51,728 bases of DNA from an uncultured Clostridium sp. (lineage in GTDB: Bacteria; Bacillota; Clostridia; TANB77; CAG-508). The position numbers and the translations under genes are program-made. The notes below the pieces were generated by a model. The model worked only from the letters and a program-made list of their open reading frames with translations, ran no database searches and was not told where the DNA came from. This document shows, in pieces, positions 44,221-51,728 of the stretch (position 1 is its first letter; the number at the start of each line of letters is the position of its first letter). Location of the stretch: assembly GCA_958438515.1 (NCBI GenBank), contig CAUBRZ010000008.1, positions 1 to 51,728 of the forward strand, in the 5' to 3' direction.

Positions 44221-45169
44221 ATGCCTAAAATAAGTATTATTATACCAGTATATAATGTAGAAAAATATATAAAAAAATGCTTAGAAAGTCTTGCAAATCA
44301 AACAATGCAAGACTTTGAAGTTATTATTGTAAATGATGGGAGTAAAGACGATTCGGAAAAAATTATTGAAAATTATATAAAATCGCATCCAAAAATAAAA
44401 ATAAATTATTATAAAAAAGAAAATGGGGGATTAGCATCAGCTAGAAATTATGGGGTAAAATATGCAAAAGGAGAGTATCTTTCTTTTCTTGATCCAGATG
44501 ATTTTATTGATAAAGATTTATATCAGAAATTAGAAGTTTACATGGATAAAAAAATTGATATGATTAAATTTAAAATGAAAACTATCAATGAGAAAGGGAA
44601 AATTCTAGAGAAGTTAGATGGACCTGTTTTCGAATGTTGTACAGGAGAAGAAGCTTATAAAAAGTTGTGTATTAATGATAAGTTTTTAGATCCTGCGTGT
44701 ATTTACTTATATAGAAGGGAGTTTTTTTGTGAAAATAATTTTAAATATCGATTGAGATATCATGAGGACTTTGGTTTAACATCATTAATTATGATAAAAG
44801 CTAAAAGTGTAATTTCAACCAAATATTATGGATATAACTATTTGCAAACTGAAAATAGTTTAACTAGAAGTCAAGGTTACCAAAAAAACAAACAAAGAGC
44901 AAAAGATTTATTAAATCATTATGATTATATGGAAAAGATAATTGATACATATCCTATTCGGAGAAGAAACTAAAGACTATGTAAAAAGATATTATACAAA
45001 TTCCATCCTTCTAAAAGCAGAAACTTTAAGAGGTAAAGAATTTAATGAATATATAAAAGAACTAAAAAAAAGAAAGATATATGAAAACATAAAGCCGGAA
45101 AATAATAAACAATTATTAAAAAGGCTATTGATTAAGTGGAATATAAGGTTATATTTAAAAATGAGGTAA
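44221..45169 (+). CDS. GT2 glycosyltransferase, needs one +1 shift
   Basis: 315 residues after joining, the normal size. IIIPVYNVEKYIKKCLESL, VNDGSKDDSE (donor binding) and LDPDDFIDKDLY (DxD-type metal site) show a GT-A fold. The zero frame ends RRRN-stop at 44971-44973. In-phase CGG at 44959-44961 lies in DTYPI|GEETKDYVKRYY. Skipping one base leads to a helical tail ending LYLKMR at 45169. It is a tandem paralogue of the next gene, which has no CGG and no break. GGAGAG precedes the ATG. Confidence 0.9.
44959..44961 (+). other. CGG +1 shift site 15 (GT2)
   Basis: CCT ATT CGG AGA AGA AAC TAA; skipping C gives ATT GGA GAA GAA ACT AAA and a further 69 residues including that glycine. Confidence 0.88.
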
Positions 45170-45174
45170 GAAAT

Positions 45175-46131
45175 ATGGTTAAAGTAAGTATAATTGTGCC
45201 ATTTTATAATGTAGAAAAATATATAAAAAAATGTTTAGAAACTTTAGTTAATCAAACATTACAAGAAATAGAAATCTTACTTGTAAATGATGGGTCAAAA
45301 GATAACTCAGAGCAAATTGCAAAAGAATATTGTGAAAAATATCCTGAAAAAATAATTTATTTGGAAAAGGAAAACGGTGGGTTATCAGATGCAAGAAACT
45401 ATGCAATTCCACAAGCTAAAGGAGAATATATTGCATTTTTAGATTCTGATGACTATGTAGAGTTAGATATGTATGAAAAAATGTATAAATTGGCAAAAGA
45501 AGATAATAGTGATATGGTGGAATGTGATTTTTTTTGGGAGTATCCAAACAAACAAAAAGAAGACATAGGAAAAATATATCAAGGAACACATGAAATGTTA
45601 GAAAAAATTAGAGTTGTTGCTTGGAACAAACTTATAAAAAAAGAAATATTAAAAAAGACAAAAATAGAATTTCCAAAAGGATATCGATATGAAGATGTAG
45701 AATTTACATATAAGTTAATACCATATATAAAAAAAGTTTCATTTCTAAAGAAACCATGTATACACTACTTACAAAGAGAAAGTTCAATTTCAAATTTACA
45801 AAATGAACGAACAAAAGAAATATTTGACGTTTTAGATCATGTAATAGAATATTACAAAGAAAAAGATATTTATAGTGAATATAAAGAAGAATTAGAATAT
45901 ATTTATATGAGATATTTACTTTGTAGTTCTTTATTAAGAATAGTAAAAATAGAAAAAAAGGAAACAAGAGAAGATTTATTAAATATGACATGGGAAAATT
46001 TAAATACAAGATTTCCTAACTGGAAGAAAAATAAAATACTGGTAACAAACAAAAGTGCAAAAAATTTATATATGAGAACAGTTAATAAATTTACATATAA
46101 AATATATTGCAAAATATTTAGGAGAATTTAA
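45175..46131 (+). CDS. GT2 glycosyltransferase
   Basis: 318 residues from ATG at 45175 (MVKVSIIVPFYNVEKYIKK), with GAGG upstream, preferred over the longer frame from 45136 that overlaps the previous gene. VNDGSKDNSEQ and LDSDDYVELDMYEKM are the donor and DxD sites. It closely resembles the preceding gene over the first 110 residues, a local duplication. Cytoplasmic or membrane-associated sugar transfer; the donor is unknown. Confidence 0.9.
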   Translation: MVKVSIIVPFYNVEKYIKKCLETLVNQTLQEIEILLVNDGSKDNSEQIAKEYCEKYPEKIIYLEKENGGLSDARNYAIPQAKGEYIAFLDSDDYVELDMYEKMYKLAKEDNSDMVECDFFWEYPNKQKEDIGKIYQGTHEMLEKIRVVAWNKLIKKEILKKTKIEFPKGYRYEDVEFTYKLIPYIKKVSFLKKPCIHYLQRESSISNLQNERTKEIFDVLDHVIEYYKEKDIYSEYKEELEYIYMRYLLCSSLLRIVKIEKKETREDLLNMTWENLNTRFPNWKKNKILVTNKSAKNLYMRTVNKFTYKIYCKIFRRI

Positions 46132-47565
46132 ATGGAAAAAGTAAAAGAAGTATTTAGTATGAAGAATATAAATGAAGAAAATATGCTTTGTTTTTTTATT
46201 ATGATATGTCCTATATTAGATATGGTTAGTTTTTTATATAGGAACACATTTAATACAAATTTTTCTCCATCAACAATTATAAGACCAATAATACCAATTA
46301 TTATTGCTATTTATTTATTTTTTAAAGAAAACAAAAAATTTAGACTATATACTGCAATTAGTGTCTGTGTTTATATTATATATGGAATTCTTCATTTAAT
46401 AGTGTTTAAAACTCAAATAACAAAGAGCAGTTATAGTAATTCAATACATGAAGCACAATATCTAGTAAATTATTCATTTATGATCTTAAATTTATTTTTG
46501 TATTTATATTTATTTAGAAATAATACAAACCAAGACAAATTATTTAAAAGTGTAATGATAGCAAATATTATTTATATTATTTCTATATATATTTCTATTT
46601 TTACAAAAACATCTTCTAGTACATATATAGAAAAGATAGGATATAAAGGATGGTTTGAATCAGGAAATAGTATTGGAGCAATTTTAATTTTATCTCTATT
46701 TATAATTATTAAATATATAAAAGATAAAAAGTACAGAAAAATTGTAATTCCGATAATTATTTTAGATGGGATTTTTTTAACTATATTATTGGGTACAAGA
46801 GTTGGATTAATAGGATTTATCTTTGTAATTGTTAGTTATATTTTCTCAGAGATAATAGAAGGAGTAATAAAAAGAAAGAAAGTAAACAAAAAAACAATTG
46901 TTGGAGGAATAGCTGTAGTGGCAACGGTTTTGTTAATTGTTATAACAGTTGGATCTACTACTTTACAAAGAAAAAAACATTTAAGAGATATTGAGAATAA
47001 CATTATAGATGAGAGCAATAATCAAACATCACATATAACAGGAAGTTTATTAGAAATAAAAGAAAATATTGACAATGCAACTTTAGAAGAAGGATATATG
47101 AATGAAGAACAAAAAAAATCTATTATAGATTTATATGATACTGCAAATAGATTAAAGATAAAAAATAATGATCAAAGGATGCAACAACTTATATATCATG
47201 TTGCACTTATAAAAAATCAGCATGATTTAACATATATAATGTTTGGAAATGGATACGTTACAAGTTTTAGAGAATTAGTACTTGAAATGGAAATACCAGC
47301 ATTTTTGTTTAACTTCGGAATCATTGGGTTTATATTATATTTTGTTCCTTTCTTGGGAATATGGATTTATGGTTTTTATAAAGGAATTAAAAATATACAA
47401 AAAATTGATTCTACATATTTAATATTATTTATAGGATGTAGTTTTGTATTTGTATTGTCATTTTTTGCAGGATATACATTTTTTAATTCTTCAAATATGA
47501 TAATAATTATAGTGTTAAATACATTATTAGTTTGTAGAACAAAGAAGTTTGAAAAGGAGAAGTAA
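46132..47565 (+). CDS. O-antigen ligase/polymerase-like membrane protein
   Basis: 477 residues with about eleven hydrophobic segments and one large hydrophilic loop (about residues 280-380), the layout of Wzy/WaaL-type proteins. LGTRVGLIGFIFVIVSYIF and a late MFGNGYVTSF element fit the O-antigen ligase family. In a Gram-positive cluster it would polymerise or ligate the exported repeat unit outside the membrane. It starts with the ATG that follows the previous stop by one base. Confidence 0.78.
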   Translation: MEKVKEVFSMKNINEENMLCFFIMICPILDMVSFLYRNTFNTNFSPSTIIRPIIPIIIAIYLFFKENKKFRLYTAISVCVYIIYGILHLIVFKTQITKSSYSNSIHEAQYLVNYSFMILNLFLYLYLFRNNTNQDKLFKSVMIANIIYIISIYISIFTKTSSSTYIEKIGYKGWFESGNSIGAILILSLFIIIKYIKDKKYRKIVIPIIILDGIFLTILLGTRVGLIGFIFVIVSYIFSEIIEGVIKRKKVNKKTIVGGIAVVATVLLIVITVGSTTLQRKKHLRDIENNIIDESNNQTSHITGSLLEIKENIDNATLEEGYMNEEQKKSIIDLYDTANRLKIKNNDQRMQQLIYHVALIKNQHDLTYIMFGNGYVTSFRELVLEMEIPAFLFNFGIIGFILYFVPFLGIWIYGFYKGIKNIQKIDSTYLILFIGCSFVFVLSFFAGYTFFNSSNMIIIIVLNTLLVCRTKKFEKEK

Positions 47566-48678
47566 ATGAAAAAGAAACTTTTATTTGGAATAACAGGACT
47601 AACATTAGGTGGAGCAGAAAGAGTATTAGTTGATTTAGCAAATACATTATGTGATACATATGATATTACCATTTTTACTATATATGCAAAAGGAGAACTC
47701 GAAAAACAAATATCCAAAAAAATAAAATTGAAATCATTATATAGTAATTCTTATTGTGAATTATCAAAACTAAAAAAGTACATTATTATGCCTTTAAGAA
47801 TATTGTTATTTAAAAATAGAATATATAATAACAACATAAAAGATAATTATGATGTGGAAATTGCATTTTTAGAAGGTCCAATTACAAGACTCTTTAGTGT
47901 TAAAAATAACAATACAAAAAAAGTAGCATGGATTCATAATGATATATCTGTTGTTTTTGGAAAAGGAATAAAAGCAAAAATAAAAAAGAGACTTGATCAG
48001 AAAACATACTTAAAATATGATAATTTAATATTTGTAAGTAATGAGAATTTAGAAAAGTTTAAAGAAACCTATCCAAAGATAGATGTAAATAAAAGAGTAA
48101 TTTATAATTATATAGAAAGAAAAAATATTTTGCAAAAAGCAAAGGAAGAACAAAAAGATAAATTTAAACCAGATGAAATAAATTTTGTGACAGTAGCAAG
48201 ACTTGTACCACAAAAAGGAATTGATAGATTAATAAAAGTTCATACGAAATTAATAAAAGAAGGACTAAAAAACCACATTTATATAATAGGAGAAGGAGAA
48301 GAAAGAAAAAAATTAGAACAAATGATAAAAGAAAATAAAATAAATGAAACATTTACTTTATTGGGAAAAAAAGAAAATCCATATCCATATATAAAAAATG
48401 CAGATTATTTTTGCTTGTTTTCAAGGTTTGAAGGCTATGGAATGGTTTTAGAAGAAGCTAAAATATTAAACAAACCAATTTTGATTACAAACACAGCAGC
48501 AAGAGAAGCAGTAGAAGGATATTCAAGAGCAACTATAGTTAATAATGAAGAAAAAGATATTTATAAAGTAATGAAACAAAAGATTAAAGAACAAAAACCG
48601 GAAGAACAGATAAAAGAAAATCAGACAGAAGAAAATAATATTATTTTTGATATTATAAAGATGATAGAAGAAAAATAG
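47566..48678 (+). CDS. GT4 glycosyltransferase (GT-B)
   Basis: 370 residues. ITGLTLGGAERVLVDLANTL is the acceptor-domain glycine loop; VTVARLVPQKGIDRLI and ADYFCLFSRFEGYGMVLEEAKILNKPIL form the donor site with the EGYGMVLEEA glutamates. A retaining transferase of surface glycan synthesis. It starts directly after the Wzy-like gene stop codon. Confidence 0.92.
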   Translation: MKKKLLFGITGLTLGGAERVLVDLANTLCDTYDITIFTIYAKGELEKQISKKIKLKSLYSNSYCELSKLKKYIIMPLRILLFKNRIYNNNIKDNYDVEIAFLEGPITRLFSVKNNNTKKVAWIHNDISVVFGKGIKAKIKKRLDQKTYLKYDNLIFVSNENLEKFKETYPKIDVNKRVIYNYIERKNILQKAKEEQKDKFKPDEINFVTVARLVPQKGIDRLIKVHTKLIKEGLKNHIYIIGEGEERKKLEQMIKENKINETFTLLGKKENPYPYIKNADYFCLFSRFEGYGMVLEEAKILNKPILITNTAAREAVEGYSRATIVNNEEKDIYKVMKQKIKEQKPEEQIKENQTEENNIIFDIIKMIEEK

Positions 48679-48698
48679 AGTAGGAAAGAAATTGTAAA

Positions 48699-49604
48699 AT
48701 GGAAATTAAAGAAAAATTAAAAGTATCAGTATTAACTGCAACATATAATAGGGAGCAATTATTAAATACATTATATAATAGTTTAATAAAAAATTCTAAA
48801 TATAATGTAGATATAGAATGGCTTATAATGGATGATGGGTCAACAGATAATACAAAAAAAGTAGTAGAAGAATTTATAAAAGCAAATGAAATAACTGTAA
48901 AATACTATAGTCAAAAAAACCAAGGCAAAATGGTAGCTATAAACAATCTAGTAAATCATGCAACAGGAAAATTAATAATTGAATGTGATTCAGATGACTA
49001 TTTTACTGAAAATGCATTTGAAATAATAGAAAATGAATATGATGAATATAAAAATAAGAAGAACATTTACGGATTATGCTTCTTAAAATATGATCAAAAT
49101 GGAAAAAATATGGGGAATGAATTTAAGAATAAAAAGACAACCATGTTTGACTTATATTTTAAAGAAGGAGAAAAAGGAGAAAAAGCAATTGTTTTTATAA
49201 GTGATTTTAGAAAAAAATTTAAGCATGAATTAGAGAAAAATGAAAAATTTATAACAGAGGCTAGGATGTATCATAAAATGGATGAGGAAGCTCAAGTTTT
49301 ATGTTTTAATAAGCCTATTATGATATGTGAATATCAAAAAAATGGATATACAAAAAATATAGAAAAAGAATTTAAAGAAAATCCATATGGTTATTATTAT
49401 TACTTCTTAGAAATTTTACAAAGAGATACAAGAGGGATTAAGTTTTCAAAAAGGTTATATGTGATAAAACACTTAATCTTATTTACAACTTTGACTAATG
49501 AAAAGAAGAATATAAATAAAATTAAAGGTATAAGAAACAAAGTCCTCTATGTTTTATTATATATACCGGGAAAAATAAAGACAAAAAATACTTTTTTGAA
49601 ATAA
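48699..49604 (+). CDS. GT2 glycosyltransferase
   Basis: 301 residues. VSVLTATYNREQLLNTLYNSL, MDDGSTDNTKKVVEEF and IECDSDDYFTENAFEII (DxD) show a GT-A enzyme. The C-terminal basic helix region (RGIKFSKRLYVIKHLILF) may bind the membrane. Last gene of the cluster. No clear terminator follows before the amidase promoter at 49645. Confidence 0.9.
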   Translation: MEIKEKLKVSVLTATYNREQLLNTLYNSLIKNSKYNVDIEWLIMDDGSTDNTKKVVEEFIKANEITVKYYSQKNQGKMVAINNLVNHATGKLIIECDSDDYFTENAFEIIENEYDEYKNKKNIYGLCFLKYDQNGKNMGNEFKNKKTTMFDLYFKEGEKGEKAIVFISDFRKKFKHELEKNEKFITEARMYHKMDEEAQVLCFNKPIMICEYQKNGYTKNIEKEFKENPYGYYYYFLEILQRDTRGIKFSKRLYVIKHLILFTTLTNEKKNINKIKGIRNKVLYVLLYIPGKIKTKNTFLK

Positions 49605-49644
49605 ATAATTACAAAAATAATAGTCAAAAGGAAAAAATTAGTTG

Positions 49645-49673
49645 TTGCAAAATTGTAAAAAAAATGATAAAGT
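49645..49673 (+). promoter_or_regulatory. Probable promoter of the amidase gene
   Basis: TTGCAA (49645-49650), 17 bases, TAAAGT (49668-49673). Confidence 0.5.
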
Positions 49674-49700
49674 GTAAGAAAAGAAAATGGGGGGATTATA

Positions 49701-51728
49701 ATGAAAAAAAGAGGAATTAAATATAAAATAGCAATACTTTTTGTTGCAATGGTCATAATAATAAGTTCAAAAGCATACGCAAAATCGGATATCATTGTTA
49801 TGCTAGATCCAGGACATGGAGGAAATGATTCAGGTGCAGTAGGAGGTGGATTGCTTGAGAAAAATATTAATTGGAAGATAGCATCAAGAGTTAAACAAAT
49901 ATTAGATAATACACCAGGAATAACTGGAATATTAACTAAATCAGAAGATGAAACTTTGGATAAGAACTTAGATAGGCGTATTCGAGCAGATAGGGCAAGA
50001 AATAATAATGCAGATTTACTAGTGAGTTTTCATATAAATTCAAATAATTCATCAAATAAATTATCAGGAGCAGAAGTATATATAACACATAATACAAAAC
50101 AAAAAAGATATTATGAATATTCCAATAAATTAGGAATGAGTATATTAGAAAACTTGAGAAATGTAGGAGTTCGTTCGTTTGAATATAAACCTAAAACTAA
50201 GGTAGGAACACCTGGAGATGTATATTCAGATGGAGTTGTTGCTGACTATTATGGAATTATCAGTTGGCCTATGCATTATGGAATACCAAGTGTTTTAGTA
50301 GAACATTGTTTTATAAATAATCCTTCAGATAGAATAAACTATTTAAATGATTCTATGATAAACAAGATGGCAGAGGCTGATGCAAAAGCGATTATTGATA
50401 ATAAAGAATTATTTAGAAGAGAATATATAGGAAATGTTAATACGGAATTGATTAGCATAGACCAAATTCAATCTTCAACAGGAAAAAGCTATATAGGTGG
50501 TTATATGTATATAGCAGAATGGGTAGGAAATGACTGTAGAACACCAAGTGATATGCCTAATATAACATTAAAGTCAACAGACGGAAAAGTATCTCAAAAG
50601 ATGTATGTAGGGTATGAAGGTGGAATTAAATATTACTTTGATAAAAATATGGAAGATTTAGATATTAATAAAGAATATTATATAGAGGTTGAATTAACAG
50701 GCAAAAAAAATATTGCTCCTACTGATAATAAGAAACAAATAGTTAATTTACCAAATAAAACATTAAACCAAGATTACAAGGGTAGAACTTTAAAAACTAT
50801 TAATAATAAAGTTGTATTTTCAGAAGGAGAATACAAAGGAGATATAAAAACAACACTAGAAAATATAAAATTAGTACAAAATGGAAACGGAGAAAGTTAC
50901 ATTGGTGCATATGCTAATATTGAAGAAATTGTAGATGGAGTATCAAGAACACCTAGATCAATGCCAGAAGTCTATTTGAAATCAACAGATGGTAAAGTAT
51001 CTCAAAAAATGTATGTAGGATATGAAGAGCAAGCCAAATACTATTTTGATGGAAAAATTGAATATTTAGATACTTCAAAAGAATATTACATAGAAGCAGT
51101 CTTGACAAGTGAAGATAATATATCAAAAAACAAGATACAAAAGATTGCAACAGGAGATAAAACAATTGGTGAATTTAACGGTATTACAGTAACTTCAAAA
51201 GGTGATAATATAATATTAACATATGAGGGAAATATTAATACTGAATTATCAGAAATGAAAGTTATTCAAAATGCAAAAGGAGAAAATTATATTAGTGGAA
51301 ATATTTATATAGCAGAATGGGTAAAAAATGTTTGCAAAACACCAAGTACACTTCCTAGTATGAAATTAAAATCAACAGATGGAACATTTGAAAAAGAGAT
51401 GTATGTAAATCATAAAGATGGAATTGCATATTATTATGATGTTAATATAGAAAAAATAGATATTTCTAAAGAATACTATATAGAGGTACACTTAACAAAT
51501 CCAAACAATAAAGTAGCAGAAGATTTGAAAACGCAAGTGGCTAAAATTAAGTTACAAGGTGAAGTTGGAATAACAACTAGTGAATACAAAGTAATAGTAG
51601 ATGAAAATAAAATTAAATTAAAAGATAAGAGTAAATATTATGGAACAATAAATACAGAATTATCAAAGATGAAAATAATACAAAATGGAAAAGGAGACAA
51701 CTATATAAGTGGATATATATATATAGCA
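49701..51728 (+). CDS. Secreted N-acetylmuramoyl-L-alanine amidase with C-terminal repeats (partial)
   Basis: Open to the window edge (676 codons seen, no stop). The signal peptide KYKIAILFVAMVIIISSKAYA is cleaved after AYA at about residue 32. The Amidase_3 domain has zinc ligands and the catalytic Glu in DPGHGGNDSG, LLEKNINWK, VSFHINSN and VLVEHCFINNPSDR (residues about 36-220), and cleaves the amide between MurNAc and the stem peptide. After it come at least three repeats of about 125 residues and the start of a fourth, sharing ESYIGxY, RTPSxMP, LKSTDGKVSQKMYVGY and KEYYIEV. These are probably wall- or polymer-binding modules. It follows the polysaccharide cluster, which may supply their ligand. 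MGGGGG-like GGGGGG lies before the ATG as ribosome-binding site. Confidence 0.92.
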   Translation, partial: MKKRGIKYKIAILFVAMVIIISSKAYAKSDIIVMLDPGHGGNDSGAVGGGLLEKNINWKIASRVKQILDNTPGITGILTKSEDETLDKNLDRRIRADRARNNNADLLVSFHINSNNSSNKLSGAEVYITHNTKQKRYYEYSNKLGMSILENLRNVGVRSFEYKPKTKVGTPGDVYSDGVVADYYGIISWPMHYGIPSVLVEHCFINNPSDRINYLNDSMINKMAEADAKAIIDNKELFRREYIGNVNTELISIDQIQSSTGKSYIGGYMYIAEWVGNDCRTPSDMPNITLKSTDGKVSQKMYVGYEGGIKYYFDKNMEDLDINKEYYIEVELTGKKNIAPTDNKKQIVNLPNKTLNQDYKGRTLKTINNKVVFSEGEYKGDIKTTLENIKLVQNGNGESYIGAYANIEEIVDGVSRTPRSMPEVYLKSTDGKVSQKMYVGYEEQAKYYFDGKIEYLDTSKEYYIEAVLTSEDNISKNKIQKIATGDKTIGEFNGITVTSKGDNIILTYEGNINTELSEMKVIQNAKGENYISGNIYIAEWVKNVCKTPSTLPSMKLKSTDGTFEKEMYVNHKDGIAYYYDVNIEKIDISKEYYIEVHLTNPNNKVAEDLKTQVAKIKLQGEVGITTSEYKVIVDENKIKLKDKSKYYGTINTELSKMKIIQNGKGDNYISGYIYIA
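50455..51728 (+). repeat. Tandem protein-coding repeats in the amidase gene
   Basis: Units begin near 50455, 50860, 51245 and 51660. They share AAATCAACAGATGG and ATGTATGTAGG at the DNA level. The amino-acid pattern is Q-N/S-G-x-G-x-SYI-G-x-Y/I ... TPS-x-MP ... LKSTDG ... MYVxY/H ... YY-D ... L/I-D-x-S/N-KEYYIE. The fourth is cut by the window end. Confidence 0.85.

Noticed and set aside
523..45169. The split genes as ordinary pseudogenes
   Set aside because: All fifteen lesions are the same base in the same phase at conserved glycines, with no other stops or deletions, and they hit essential genes such as dnaE and tyrS. True decay nearby (integrase, mobC) looks different.
523..45169. The extra C as a systematic sequencing or assembly error
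   Set aside because: Not excluded without reads, but an error of C before GG should also occur at out-of-phase GG (NNG GNN, NGG) and there it would give breaks at other phases; none was seen. Many out-of-phase CGG strings in genes cause no break. Kept as the main alternative in the checks.
50455..51728. CRISPR-like array at the right end
   Set aside because: The repeats are long, in frame and encode protein modules; no short regular direct repeats with spacers occur anywhere in the window.

Overview
The window is very AT-rich and its genes are those of a low-GC Gram-positive anaerobe. HrcA-type CIRCE control of groESL, the L21 leader, FeoAB, CarD, AgrB-type peptide signalling and a prepilin with the GITIISLVVT motif all point to an uncultured Clostridia-like (Bacillota) bacterium. 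This placement is an inference and no rRNA is present to test it.

The main observation is a recurrent recoding signal. Eight genes (a RluA-family pseudouridine synthase, a UPF0182 protein, tyrS, dnaE, an MgtA-type P-type ATPase, feoB, feoA and a GT2 glycosyltransferase) are split into +1-offset pieces. I located fifteen break points by hand. Every one is the same event: a single extra C directly before a glycine codon (GGA nine times, GGT six), which puts a CGG triplet in phase. Skipping that one base restores full-length, family-consistent proteins (dnaE 1175 aa with three shifts, feoB 714 aa with five, feoA 78 aa with one). In the recognisable core genes I found no in-phase CGG used as an ordinary arginine codon. 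The only two non-shifting in-phase CGG codons are in small uncharacterised genes in or beside accessory DNA. The simplest reading is that CGG has no normal decoding here and is passed by a +1 move onto the following GGN glycine, or that CGGN is read as a four-base glycine codon.

Layout. 1-3.9 kb: repeat, RluA-family synthase, groES-groEL, small HTH gene. 4.0-7.4 kb: an apparent decayed integrative element between a tRNA-Thr pseudogene and an intact tRNA-Thr, with a cI-like repressor, divergent operators, gene remnants and a small agr-like locus (membrane receptor-like protein, 23-residue AgrD-like peptide with a possible Ser lactone ring, AgrB). 8.1-26.7 kb: housekeeping genes (ftsY, UPF0182, DUF5665, prepilin, tyrS, zinc-ribbon protein, alpha-amylase, dnaE, Mg2+ ATPase, NUDIX, feoB, feoA, dut, carD). 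26.8-33.9 kb: tRNA-Leu, MFS transporter, then an accessory graveyard (integrase, phosphoribosyltransferase and mobC pseudogenes, an orphan MazF-like protein, a truncated kinase, an exported or anchored nuclease, two unknown genes). 34-37.3 kb: AbrB-ABC transporter operon, rdgB, rplU-rpmA. 37.3-49.6 kb: a ten-gene plus-strand cluster for a cell-surface polysaccharide. 49.7 kb to the end: a secreted N-acetylmuramoyl-L-alanine amidase with C-terminal repeats, cut by the window edge.
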